Origin: Clostridiales bacterium
GTDB lineage: Bacteria; Bacillota_A; Clostridia; Christensenellales; Christensenellaceae
Direction of reading: 5' to 3'
NCBI GenBank assembly: GCA_003149735.1
Contig: QANA01000011.1
Location: 1 to 31,151, forward strand
DNA: 31,151 bases
The translations under genes and the position numbers were made by a program. Each line of letters starts with the position of its first letter. Within the stretch, counting starts at the first letter, position 1. Under the pieces are notes generated by a model. That model searched no databases. It was given only the letters and a program-made list of their open reading frames with translations, and was not told the origin of the DNA. Positions 1 through 8,247 of this stretch are shown here, piece by piece.

Positions 1-2
1 TT

Positions 3-92
3 ATTTTAGGAGCTGATTGTACATTACCTACCGGCTTGGATCATCAAAAAATCGCCAGAGCAGTATCGGCAGCACATAAAATATCATATTAA
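3..92 (+). CDS. Uroporphyrinogen decarboxylase (URO-D)-family protein, C-terminal end only
   Basis: This is the last 29 codons of a gene that enters from the left edge, open in the third frame and ending at TAA 90-92. The visible tail contains ILGADCTLPTGLDHQKIARA. This resembles the C-terminus of URO-D/MtbA-type enzymes, where a Gly-x-Asp-Cys-x-Leu-Pro segment precedes a final helix. Many family members outside heme synthesis are corrinoid-dependent methyltransferases, but the tail alone cannot tell which kind this is. A hairpin terminator follows directly. The call rests on about 30 residues. Confidence 0.6.
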   Translation: MLGADCTLPTGLDHQKIARAVSAAHKISY

Positions 93-1322
93 ATAAAAAA
101 GAGAGAGAAATCTCTCTCTTTTTGTTTGCTCACTTTTGTTTTTTGCGATGATAATGATAATTCCTGAGATGGAGATAATACTGAAAAGTGCATAACAGAT
201 ATAAGAAGGAGTATAGCTGCCAGTGATATCCGTCAGAATACCCGGAAAAGGCATAAATACCAGTGAACTCAAGCAATGAAGAAGCTGAATGCGCTATATG
301 ACTACGCCATAACTATGAGAATCTGAAAAATCTGTTGCCCACATGGAGTAACCAACTGTCGTGAGAGGTAATCCCAAGCCACGTAAGATCATGGAGCTGA
401 ATAAAATAACATTATTTCTTGTATAAGCAAAACAACAAAGTATTTGCCCTATAATCACGAATGAATCAAACAAGAAATTCGAGTGATAACTCCCTACGCG
501 ATCAGTAATACATCCATAAAGGAATTTACCGAGAGAAAGAATAAAACCAAAAAGCGAAAGCGAAAAGGCTACGTCATGGGATCATATCCTTCTGTTGTAA
601 ACAGCAAAGTAATATTACTATCATCGGAAGAAGAGACTGCACTAAACAGAATGATAAAAAGCCCGAAAAAAAGCCAGTTTTTACGAGTGAGTGCAGAAGA
701 AGCCGGCCGCAGCACTTTTTGTGTTTCTTCTAACTGGCTTTTAAATGTTTATCCTGTGGTTCATTACGCAACAAAAGAAATATCATTTATTCCTAACAAT
801 AAAATGCTGGCAGCTAACATAAAAAAACTACAGAAAGATGGTATTCTTTGATAACGGCAGCAATAATGGAAGGAAAAATAATAGAAGCTAATCCGGAACC
901 AATCGTACAGATGCTTAATGCCAATGCTTTTTTATAAGCAAACCAACGATCGATGAGCAAAGATATGGGCATTATGGTTTCTAAACCATAACCTATACCG
1001 GCAAAAATAGCTGCTATGTAATAATCCCAAATATTACGCGCAAAACCAAATAGTAGATAGGAAAGAGCGGAAAGAAGGACCGCAATAAATGTGCCCGTGC
1101 GAATGGAAACTTTTCGATAAAAGAGTTCTATAAAAAACATATAAAATAGCGAAAAAAGGCTGCAAATTGTGGCAATCATAGCACACTGTGTATTGCTGAA
1201 TTGATGCTCAGTAATAATATACGGACGGAAAACAGCAAATATATTCGAGATTAATCCCATATTTATGAAAAGCAGTAATGTACAAGAGAAACAGATAACC
1301 CATCCGTAATGTATTTTTTCAT
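84..1322 (-). pseudogene. MFS transporter (OFA/oxalate-formate antiporter-like), multiply frameshifted
   Basis: Reading leftward, the pieces give a recognisable 12-helix major facilitator. A good ribosome-binding site (AAGGAG) precedes ATG 1322-1320, but the run of six A after it puts the following HYGWV motif (typical of this subfamily) out of frame. The frame from about 1260 to 814 encodes the N-terminal helices. The reading then changes frame at a T run near 821-827, meets stops around 710-770, changes frame again near 570, and hits an in-frame TAG at 294-296 before the last two helices. Recognisable residues include SLGKFLYGCITDRVG (half-domain loop motif) and PFPGILTDITGSYTPSY. At least five lesions make a functional product very unlikely. 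The substrate cannot be inferred. The broken LysR gene alongside was probably its regulator. Confidence 0.85.
96..124. terminator. Bidirectional hairpin terminator
   Basis: A perfect inverted repeat (AAAAAGAGAGAGA / TCTCTCTCTTTTT) with a very short loop is followed by a T-rich stretch. It stands right after the stop of the left-edge URO-D gene and would also end transcripts of the MFS pseudogene coming from the right. The residual MFS frame now reads through it to a stop at 84-86. Confidence 0.75.
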
Positions 1323-1324
1323 GG

Positions 1325-2205
1325 TTCTTTACTCCTTGTTCTAATGGGTTTCTTAGTAAATCGGCTCAGAAATTGTATATTACACAACCAACGCTGAGCA
1401 ATCGCATCCATTCTTTGGAAAAAGATTTGAATGCAACTTTGTTTCTGCGCAAGAAAGGAATGCGGGAGATGCAATTGACAGATATAGGGCATCAATTTGT
1501 TCCTATAGCAGAAAAGTGGCAGGACTTATGGAAAGAAAGAAACGCATTGCCGGGCAGAAAGCAAAAAGTCTAATACATATTTCTTCTATTTCCAGTATCA
1601 ATATGTATTTTACGCCACAGGTATATCGGCAATTTATGAAAAGGTCGTCTTCTGAACAGATTTTCCTTAGTTCTACTCAATCTTATGATGTTTATCGTCG
1701 TGTAGAGAGCGGGGAAGCGCAAATCGGTTTTGTCGGAATGCCCATGTTTTCTGCACGTGTGTCGACTATCCCGCTTTTCCGAGAACAAATGACCTTTGTT
1801 TGCAGTTGTAAAAGTAAATATCCGGAGAATATTACGCCTGCCCAATTAAATCCTCAACGCGAAATCATGCCCAATTAGGAAACAGAATTCTCTCAGTGGC
1901 ATGAATATTGCTTTGGAGCAACATTGCCTTGGATCAGTATTGATGATATGTTAATTTTGGAGCAACTATTGGAAGTACCGGAAAGTTGGGTGATTTTGCC
2001 TATTTCCATTGCTGCTGTATTAGTGAAACGAAATTCCGCACGTATTTGCAATTTATTAAATGGCCCAACAGATCGTATCATATACCTGCTTACGCATCCT
2101 GCACACGCATTTCCGCGTGAAACCTCGATTTTATTGCAAGAGATGCAAAAGGTAGCGGAAAAATATTCAGAAATTACCTGGTTATATAAAGAGCAGAAAG
2201 TTTAA
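1325..2205 (+). pseudogene. LysR-family transcriptional regulator, N-terminally truncated, frameshifted and with an in-frame stop
   Basis: The DNA-binding helix-turn-helix is clear at about 1349-1450, with KSAQKLYITQPTLSNRIHSL followed by EKDLNATLFLRKKG. The normal first nine or so residues and a start codon are absent. The frame shifts by one base around 1555-1570. The substrate-binding domain then runs in another frame, is cut by TAG 1876-1878 and continues in the same frame to TAA 2203-2205 (ISIDDMLILEQLLEVPESW). The 5' edge lies opposite the ribosome-binding site of the divergent MFS pseudogene, so the usual divergent promoter region has been deleted. The gene is a decayed regulator of the adjacent transporter (inference from layout). 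Confidence 0.85.
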
Positions 2206-2226
2206 AGCTTTCTGCTCTTATTTTTT
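2189..2226. terminator. Bidirectional terminator between lysR pseudogene and tetR
   Basis: Arms AAGAGCAGAAAG (2189-2200) and CTTTCTGCTCTT (2208-2219) pair perfectly around a 7-base loop, followed by a T run on the + strand. The hairpin straddles the lysR stop codon, and the convergent tetR stop lies at its right edge. Confidence 0.8.
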
Positions 2227-2806
2227 ACATTTCTTTTTCGAAACCGGAAAGTCCATAGTTTGTAATCTGTAAAATTAGTTCGGCCATTGCCCGGGCCGAT
2301 TTAGTTCCACCATCGGCTAACCACTTTTGTATTAAACCTACACTGCCTTCGATTGCAAAAGCATAAATATATTCTGCATCCTCTGGGGCAAGAGCTTTGT
2401 TAATAGTCCAAGCTGCAACACATTGATCGCGGACTATACGCATTACCTGTTGACGAAAATGATCATCCCCACTATCTCCTAAAAGAATCGTGCAAATTTT
2501 TGCATTTTGCTTGATATAGGTAAAGATTTGCTCCAATGCTTCGACGGAAATATCTACTGTGTCAGAGAAAGCGTAGTCTCCTAAATATTGATTAATACCG
2601 TCAATCAATTCCTGTTCAATCTGATGTAACAAATCATACTGATCTCGATAATGGGCATAAAAAGTTGCGCGATTGATATCTGCATTTTCGCAAATTTCTT
2701 TAATCGTAATTTTTGAAAGCGGCTTTTCCTTTAATAGATTAATAAAACTTTCTTTCAATACCATTTTTGTATATTTAATACGGCGATCGTTTCGTATATT
2801 GCTCAT
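2225..2806 (-). CDS. TetR/AcrR-family transcriptional regulator
   Basis: This is a predicted dimeric DNA-binding repressor of 193 residues. The N-terminal helix-turn-helix is canonical: TIKEICENADINRATFYAHY, preceded by a first helix containing ...SFINLLKEKPLSKI. The C-terminal ligand and dimerisation domain resembles the TetR_C_8 (DhaS-like) group. I chose ATG 2806 because GGAG sits six bases upstream of it. The upstream in-frame ATG at 2818 has no ribosome-binding site, and that GGAG lies within its first codons. The gene is divergent from the ABC/FtsX transporter genes and shares a 176-bp intergenic region with two short palindromes, so it most likely controls that transporter and itself. 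The ligand is unknown. Confidence 0.85.
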   Translation of the reverse strand: MSNIRNDRRIKYTKMVLKESFINLLKEKPLSKITIKEICENADINRATFYAHYRDQYDLLHQIEQELIDGINQYLGDYAFSDTVDISVEALEQIFTYIKQNAKICTILLGDSGDDHFRQQVMRIVRDQCVAAWTINKALAPEDAEYIYAFAIEGSVGLIQKWLADGGTKSARAMAELILQITNYGLSGFEKEM

Positions 2807-2827
2807 ACTAAGCTCCATTCACAAAAA

Positions 2828-2856
2828 ATTTAAAATTGCTTTTGTTATTTATCCAA
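2828..2856 (-). promoter_or_regulatory. Possible tetR promoter
   Basis: On the minus strand TTGGAT (2856-2851) is 17 bases from TTAAAT (2833-2828), just upstream of the tetR start. Each element matches consensus at four of six bases, so this is only a candidate. Confidence 0.35.
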
Positions 2857-2870
2857 CATTTCTTTAGCAG

Positions 2871-2883
2871 TATGTTGTACATA
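2871..2883. promoter_or_regulatory. 13-bp palindrome, possible TetR operator 1
   Basis: TATGT-TGT-ACATA is a perfect inverted repeat with a 3-base spacer, lying between the divergent tetR and ABC transporter genes. A second palindrome of the same geometry lies at 2932-2944. The operator role is inferred from position. Confidence 0.35.
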
Positions 2884-2907
2884 TGACATTGATAATTTAT
2901 CTGCTTG

Positions 2908-2936
2908 TTGAAATACTCTCATAGTGAAAATATACT
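2908..2936 (+). promoter_or_regulatory. Sigma-70-type promoter of the ABC/FtsX operon
   Basis: TTGAAA (2908-2913) and TATACT (2931-2936) are separated by exactly 17 bases. The expected start of transcription, near 2943, leaves a 40-base leader before the ATG at 2983. The -10 box overlaps a palindrome, as expected for a repressed promoter. Confidence 0.7.
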
Positions 2937-2944
2937 AAAAGTAT
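2932..2944. promoter_or_regulatory. 13-bp palindrome over the -10 box, possible TetR operator 2
   Basis: ATACT-AAA-AGTAT is a perfect inverted repeat overlapping the -10 element of the transporter promoter and the predicted start point. Repressor binding here would block RNA polymerase. It differs in sequence from the palindrome at 2871-2883, so at most one arm pattern may be the true operator. Confidence 0.45.
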
Positions 2945-2982
2945 GATAAATAGTCAACACTATGTATAAAAAAAGGATTATT

Positions 2983-3681
2983 ATGGCATATATTGAATTT
3001 GAAAATGTTAAAAAAGAATATCAGACAGGCGATGTAAAAGTAACAGCAGTTGAGCATTGCTCTTTTGCAATAGAAAAAGGCGAGCTGGCAGTAATATTAG
3101 GGCCATCCGGCGCAGGCAAAACAACTGTTTTAAATCTGCTTGGAGGCATGGATCGTCTTAGCGATGGAAAAATTTATGTAGACGAAGCAAGGATCGATCA
3201 GTTTCGGGAACGAAAACTGATTGCTTATCGCCGTAATGAAATCGGTTTCGTCTTCCAATTCTACAATTTAGTGCCAAACCTGACTGCTATAGAAAATGTA
3301 GAACTTGCCTGTCAGATATGCAAAAATGCATTTGAACCACAAAAAATATTAACGCAGGTTGGATTAAAAGAGCGAATGAAAAATTTTCCGGCTCAATTAT
3401 CCGGAGGAGAACAGCAACGTGTAGCTATTGCTAGAGCAATTGCAAAAAATCCAAAACTATTACTTTGTGATGAACCGACAGGAGCACTGGATAGCCATAC
3501 CGGCAGGCGAATTATTGCTTTATTGCAGCGTACATGCCACGAAATGGGAATGACTACCATTATTATCACGCATAATGCCGTAATATCACAGATTGCTGAT
3601 AAGGTAATTCACATGAAAAACGGGACGGTACAGCAAATCATCCAGCAGACACCTAAAACTGTAGAAGAGATAGTGTGGTGA
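2983..3681 (+). CDS. ABC transporter ATP-binding protein (MacB/LolD-like)
   Basis: This is the ATPase subunit of a FtsX-type (type VII, mechanotransmission) ABC transporter, 232 residues. Visible in order are Walker A GPSGAGKT, the Q-loop in VFQFYNLVPNLTAIENVEL, the signature LSGGEQQRVAIARA, Walker B LLLCDEPTGALD and the switch His in IIITHN. The start at ATG 2983 is preferred because AAGG lies just upstream. The in-frame ATG at 2962 lacks a ribosome-binding site. The gene ends three bases before the permease start and is surely co-transcribed with it. It works in the cytoplasm, bound to the permease. Confidence 0.93.
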   Translation: MAYIEFENVKKEYQTGDVKVTAVEHCSFAIEKGELAVILGPSGAGKTTVLNLLGGMDRLSDGKIYVDEARIDQFRERKLIAYRRNEIGFVFQFYNLVPNLTAIENVELACQICKNAFEPQKILTQVGLKERMKNFPAQLSGGEQQRVAIARAIAKNPKLLLCDEPTGALDSHTGRRIIALLQRTCHEMGMTTIIITHNAVISQIADKVIHMKNGTVQQIIQQTPKTVEEIVW

Positions 3682-3684
3682 ATT

Positions 3685-6600
3685 ATGATGTTGTTGAAAA
3701 ATTCAGCCATTAAAGTAAAAAAATCATTTGGTCGTTTTCTTTCATTATTGATTATTGTGGCAGTGGGCGTCGGTTTTTTTTCCGGAATTCGCGCCTCTGC
3801 TCCGGATATTACGGCCTCTGTGGATGATTATTATCGGGAAATGTCCTTATTTGATTTTCAGATTGTCAGCACATTGGGATTGACACAGGAAGATGTCGAG
3901 GCCATTGAGGCACTTCCGCTGGCGGATACGGTAGTCCCCGGTCATTTTATAGATGTTTTATCTGACGGGCAAGCGATACGTGTGCATAGCATATCCGCAG
4001 ATAGCTGTCAGATACAATTGGTGGAAGGCAATATGCCTGCAAAAGCCGGAGAATGCCTTGCTGATGCCGAGAAATATCATGTTGGAGATCGGATTCCTAT
4101 AGAAGGTGCGGAAGAGGAACTTAAGTATGACGAATACATCGTGGTAGGAACAGTTCATTCTCCACGATATATTTTTCGGGAATACGGAATTGCAGGTGTA
4201 GGAGATGGTAAACTTGTTTCCTTTATTTATGTAAATGAATCGGATTTTTTATCTGAGTATTTTACAGAAATTTTAGTATGCAGCCAAGAGGCTCAAGAAG
4301 CAGGTGTTTATTCCGAAACTTATGAAAACGCAGTAGAAGCTCTAAAACTGCAATTACAGACAATACAGACAGAACGTCAAATCATGCGCTGGTATCAAAT
4401 CCAGCAGGAGGAGAATGACAAAATTAGAAGTGCTGAAAAAGAATTATCAGATGCTAAACTAACAGCCGAAAAAGAATTGGCTGTAGCAAAACAGTTGCTG
4501 CAGGAAAATCAATTGAAACTTGAAGAAGCATATCAGAAATTAGCAGATGGTGCCGCTCAATTGGCATCTCAAAAAGAGCAGGGAGAACATGAATTCATCA
4601 CAGCTCAGCAACAATTTGATTTAGCGTTTCAAGAAATTGAGTTGATGGCACAGCAGCAGGGGATAGATATCTCTCAAATGGATATGCTGTTAGCACAATT
4701 GCAAATGAATATCGATGCGCTCCAGCGTCATTTGGCTGATTTTTCAACTGAAAGCGATGCCTATCAACAGCTCGTTGCACAGTTGGATGAATATGAAGCT
4801 ATGCGAGAATCTCTCTCTGCCTTGCAGCAACAGTATGTACAACTGGAACAAGAGTTGACTGAAATACAAGAGAGGCAGCAAGCGATAGAGCATACATTGC
4901 AGGCCTATGAAATAACAACAGATCAACTTCCTGAAAAAATATTACTGATACAACAAGAAATTACACAGTTGCAAGAGCAATTGGCTGCAGCAGAACCGGA
5001 AAGTGAAGAGTATCTGTTTTTGCTTCAAGCAATAAAAAATAAAGGGCAACAACTTCGTACGTTACAGGATATACAACAAGAAATAAGCCAATTACAAGAA
5101 CAAAGTACTATCATACAGACTAGAATGACAGAAATAGAACAGAATCTGTCTCAGCAAAATATTACAATCGAAGAAGTACCTCAAAAATTGCTTGAAATAG
5201 AAGAGGTATTGTCACAATTATATGCACAAAAAGAGGAGTTGACACCAGGTAGCACCACATATCAATCACTTCTATTACAATTGGAGGAATGTAATGCAGC
5301 ATATGAAAATGTGCTTACTTTGAAAAATACTTATCAAATACTAATCTCACAACAACAGAAACTTACATCCGAAAAACAAAATTTTGAGCTACAGATTCAA
5401 GAAGCACAAAAAGAATTGTGGGAAAATGAGAAAAAATTAGTTCAAAGCAAGCAGATTTTAGAGAACAGTCAAAAAGATTATGTAGAGCAAAAAGCAAAAA
5501 TTCAAGAGGAGTTTATACAGGCTCAAGAAGAAATTGATTCTGCCAAAACAGAACTGCAACAATTAGAACAACCTAAATGGTATTTACAGGAGCGAAATGC
5601 GTTATCGGGATATGGAGAATTGAAAGAAGATATAGAGAAAGTTACTTTGATCGCCCGCATATTACCGTTATTTTTTGTATTGATCGCTGTGTTGATGAGC
5701 CTTAACACAATGACACGTATGATTGAAGAAGAACGCGGTGAATTAGGCATCTTTCTTTCCTTGGGATATGGCAGAGGTCGGATTTTATGGATGTATCTGT
5801 TATACGTCCTGATAGCTTCAATTATCGGTGTGGTCAGCGGTTTTTTTGTAGGCTGCAGTTTGATTCCGCGTATTGTATATACCTGTTATCAGGCAAATTA
5901 TATTTTACCTGCGTTACAAATACATTATGATATGGCTGTATTTTTGCTCATGTTGTTATGTGCTTTGGGCTCAATGATGATGGTAACAACGATTGTATGT
6001 ACAAAAGAATTGCAATGCGTTCCTGCAGCTCTATTACGGCCGGCCCTTCCCAAAAAAGGGCAAACAATACTGTTAGAACGCATCACTCCCATTTGGAAAA
6101 AACTCTCGTTTATATGGAAAGTCACTATCCGCAACATGTTTCGATATAAGAAGCGAGTGTTGATGACCATTATCGGTATCTCTGGCTGTACAGCTATCCT
6201 TCTTACAGGGTTTGGAATTCGTGACAGTATAGATGGTGTTGCCCAACTGCAATACGGGGAGATTTTTCATTATGACAGTCTGATTTTGTTGGAGGAAGAG
6301 CAGGCCGGTTGGCAGGAGGAACTGCAGACAGTACTAGAGGAAAATCACGTGGAAGATCCTTTATTATTGAAACAAATGACTTTTTCCTGTGAAAGTGATG
6401 GAAGCACTGTTGTAGATTCTTACTTAATTGTGCCTCAAAATGAAGAATTGTTTAGTCGCTACTTCTCACTGCGCAGTCTTCAAAATCACGAGGCAATAGA
6501 ACTGCCTGAAAATAGTGTGGTCATTACACAAAAATTAGCCGATTTGTTGTCATTGCAATTGGGTGATTTCTTCTCCATTCATGATACAGAAGGAAATGTT

Positions 6601-7233
6601 TATAAATTACAGGTGGGCGCCATCGCCGAAAACTACATCATGCATTATATTTATATGCAGCCTGAACTGTATAAACAGATTGGGGGTGAGCAAATTACTT
6701 ATAACGCAATTGCAACAACTTATCATGGCGATTCAGGAGAATTATCTACTACTTTATTAGAACAAGATATTGCCTCTTATATCAGTTTTACTGAAGATGG
6801 GTTGGAAACATTTAATAAATTGATTGGAAGTTTAAATCAAATCATTTTATTAATTATCGCTGCTGCTTCTCTGTTGGCATTGATAGTGCTCTATAATCTT
6901 GTAACCATCAACATCAGTGAAAGGCGGCGTGAAATCGCAACGTTGAAAGTTTTAGGCTTTTTCAATCGAGAGGTCAATGCCTATATCTATCGTGAAACCT
7001 TTCTTTTGACTTTGTTAAGTATTGCTGTTGGTTTGGGTTTGGGAGTATTGCTACATCGCCTAGTCATTGGTATTGCAGAGGTACAAAGTACTGTGTTTAT
7101 AAAGCAAGTTGCTCCCTGGAGTTTCTTATGGGTACTGCTAATCATGATCAGCTTTACAATCTTGATTCAAGTTTTCACATATTTCAAGTTGAAGTCAATT
7201 GATATGATTGAATCTTTGAAATCGGTAGAATAA
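3685..7233 (+). CDS. FtsX-like ABC permease with long extracytoplasmic coiled coil
   Basis: This membrane protein of 1182 residues partners the ATPase just upstream. A transmembrane helix lies at about 18-36, followed by a MacB-type extracytoplasmic domain (40-225) and a very long Gln/Glu-rich coiled coil (about 225-630). The first FtsX domain has helices near 655-675, 705-730 and 750-770. A fourth helix at 825-845 is followed by a second extracytoplasmic domain. The last FtsX domain (about 1045-1182) has helices near 1050, 1105 and 1145. Cytoplasmic loops carry EERGELGIFLSLGYGRGRI and ERRREIATLKVLGF, the usual contacts with the ATPase. The coiled coil contains three tandem repeats of 83 residues (326-574), listed separately. 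It is much longer than plain MacB (about 400) and resembles long coiled-coil permeases of Bacillota. The role is probably cell-envelope related or export; the substrate is unknown. Confidence 0.9.
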   Translation: MMLLKNSAIKVKKSFGRFLSLLIIVAVGVGFFSGIRASAPDITASVDDYYREMSLFDFQIVSTLGLTQEDVEAIEALPLADTVVPGHFIDVLSDGQAIRVHSISADSCQIQLVEGNMPAKAGECLADAEKYHVGDRIPIEGAEEELKYDEYIVVGTVHSPRYIFREYGIAGVGDGKLVSFIYVNESDFLSEYFTEILVCSQEAQEAGVYSETYENAVEALKLQLQTIQTERQIMRWYQIQQEENDKIRSAEKELSDAKLTAEKELAVAKQLLQENQLKLEEAYQKLADGAAQLASQKEQGEHEFITAQQQFDLAFQEIELMAQQQGIDISQMDMLLAQLQMNIDALQRHLADFSTESDAYQQLVAQLDEYEAMRESLSALQQQYVQLEQELTEIQERQQAIEHTLQAYEITTDQLPEKILLIQQEITQLQEQLAAAEPESEEYLFLLQAIKNKGQQLRTLQDIQQEISQLQEQSTIIQTRMTEIEQNLSQQNITIEEVPQKLLEIEEVLSQLYAQKEELTPGSTTYQSLLLQLEECNAAYENVLTLKNTYQILISQQQKLTSEKQNFELQIQEAQKELWENEKKLVQSKQILENSQKDYVEQKAKIQEEFIQAQEEIDSAKTELQQLEQPKWYLQERNALSGYGELKEDIEKVTLIARILPLFFVLIAVLMSLNTMTRMIEEERGELGIFLSLGYGRGRILWMYLLYVLIASIIGVVSGFFVGCSLIPRIVYTCYQANYILPALQIHYDMAVFLLMLLCALGSMMMVTTIVCTKELQCVPAALLRPALPKKGQTILLERITPIWKKLSFIWKVTIRNMFRYKKRVLMTIIGISGCTAILLTGFGIRDSIDGVAQLQYGEIFHYDSLILLEEEQAGWQEELQTVLEENHVEDPLLLKQMTFSCESDGSTVVDSYLIVPQNEELFSRYFSLRSLQNHEAIELPENSVVITQKLADLLSLQLGDFFSIHDTEGNVYKLQVGAIAENYIMHYIYMQPELYKQIGGEQITYNAIATTYHGDSGELSTTLLEQDIASYISFTEDGLETFNKLIGSLNQIILLIIAAASLLALIVLYNLVTINISERRREIATLKVLGFFNREVNAYIYRETFLLTLLSIAVGLGLGVLLHRLVIGIAEVQSTVFIKQVAPWSFLWVLLIMISFTILIQVFTYFKLKSIDMIESLKSVE
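4660..5406 (+). repeat. Three tandem 83-residue (249-bp) coding repeats in the permease coiled coil
   Basis: Residues 326-408, 409-491 and 492-574 of the permease align end to end without gaps. Each unit begins with a short non-helical lead (GIDISQ, EITTDQ, NITIEE), has a helix, then at unit position about 28-35 a break with the pattern acidic/Pro-x-S-x-x-Y (STESDAY, EPESEEY, TPGSTTY), then a second helix. The lengths are identical (83 each), although the sequences have diverged. The pattern suggests antiparallel helical hairpins in series rather than one straight coiled coil (inference). Confidence 0.7.
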
Positions 7234-7264
7234 ATACTTTTAATAATTTAAAATTAATTAATGT

Positions 7265-7310
7265 ATATATAAAAGCCGGAAATAAAAATATTTTTCCGGC
7301 TTTTATATAT
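7265..7310. terminator. Strong bidirectional terminator
   Basis: There is a perfect 18-bp stem: arms 7265-7282 and 7293-7310 with core AAAAGCCGGAAA / TTTCCGGCTTTT, and a 10-base loop. The T-rich arm works in both directions, between the convergent permease and homoserine kinase genes. Confidence 0.88.
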
Positions 7311-7323
7311 AAGATGATTTAAA

Positions 7324-8247
7324 TCAGGCTTCCTCTACAATGGCGCCATTGGCATTAATGCGCGAGGGAATGGCAATCCAATTTCCCGGGATTTCACGCA
7401 ACGCGATTGAAAAACTTTCGGTAAAAAAAGATAATTCACTTTCCTTGATGAAAGAAAGCATAGAAGGGCCGGCGCCGGAAATACAGGTTCCGTAAGCTCC
7501 GAGCTTATTAGCTTCCTTTATCACCTGATCATATCCTGTTAGCAGATGCTTTCGATATGGTTGGTGCAAGCGATCCGTCAGTGCGGAAGAAAGCAGGGAA
7601 TAATCCTGTGTATAAAAAGCAGCCGTCAGCAAAGCCATACAGGAAAGGTTATGTACTGCATCTGCCATAGGAACTTGCTGTGGCAGTGCTTTTCTGGCTT
7701 CATGTGTGCTAAGAGCAAAATCAGGGTAAGCAATGCAACAGGCAATATCACCTTTCACAGGAATCTGTAACGTCAAAACATTGCCGCCATTATTTTGATT
7801 AATACAGAGGCCACCATAAATGGCCGGGGCTACATTATCCGGATGACCTTCAATTTGATTGGCAATATCCAATATTTGTTTTTTGGATAACCAGAGATTC
7901 AATAACGTATCGGCAATATAAATTCCTGCAACAATACATGCCGCAGAACTCCCCATGCCACTTGCCATAGGAATATTATTATATTGTTTCATATAAAAAG
8001 GCGGTAATATACGTCTGGCAAAGTCAGCTGTTTGTTTTGCGGCAATATAAATCAAATTCCTTTCATCCAGAGGAATGGAAGGGTTAGGTTCTGCCAATTC
8101 AATTGTCAGCGTATCTGCTTCACAAAAAGCAATGGAATTATATATGTCCAGTGCTAAGCCTGCTGTATCAAAACCGGCTCCAAGGTTTGCGCTGGTAGCC
8201 GGCACATGTACGATATGCATAGGTGCCTGCGAAAAGGATTCCTTCAT
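7324..8247 (-). CDS. thrB: Homoserine kinase (GHMP kinase family)
   Basis: This enzyme phosphorylates L-homoserine with ATP to O-phosphohomoserine, the branch step to threonine; it is cytoplasmic and has 307 residues, the usual family length. Three GHMP motifs are seen: PATSANLGAGFDTAGLALD (16-34), the phosphate-binding loop IPMASGMGSSAACIVAG (92-108), and the C-terminal GTCISGAGPSMLSF (253-266). EGHPDNVAPAIYGG (133-146) is also typical of ThrB. The ATG overlaps the stop of the upstream PfkB kinase by four bases (ATGA), so the two are translationally coupled. No thrC or hom lies next to it. Related GHMP enzymes such as L-threonine kinase (PduX) are less likely given the N-terminal motif. Confidence 0.9.
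   Translation of the reverse strand: MKESFSQAPMHIVHVPATSANLGAGFDTAGLALDIYNSIAFCEADTLTIELAEPNPSIPLDERNLIYIAAKQTADFARRILPPFYMKQYNNIPMASGMGSSAACIVAGIYIADTLLNLWLSKKQILDIANQIEGHPDNVAPAIYGGLCINQNNGGNVLTLQIPVKGDIACCIAYPDFALSTHEARKALPQQVPMADAVHNLSCMALLTAAFYTQDYSLLSSALTDRLHQPYRKHLLTGYDQVIKEANKLGAYGTCISGAGPSMLSFIKESELSFFTESFSIALREIPGNWIAIPSRINANGAIVEEA

Noticed and set aside
483..851. Plus-strand open frame of 122 codons in the first kilobase
   Set aside because: It is antisense to the MFS pseudogene, whose residues are recognisable on the minus strand. The frame has no ribosome-binding site and its protein resembles nothing.
4640..5410. Coiled-coil repeat region as a recent DNA-level tandem duplication
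   Set aside because: The three 249-bp units differ widely at the nucleotide level; the repeat is old and visible only in the protein.
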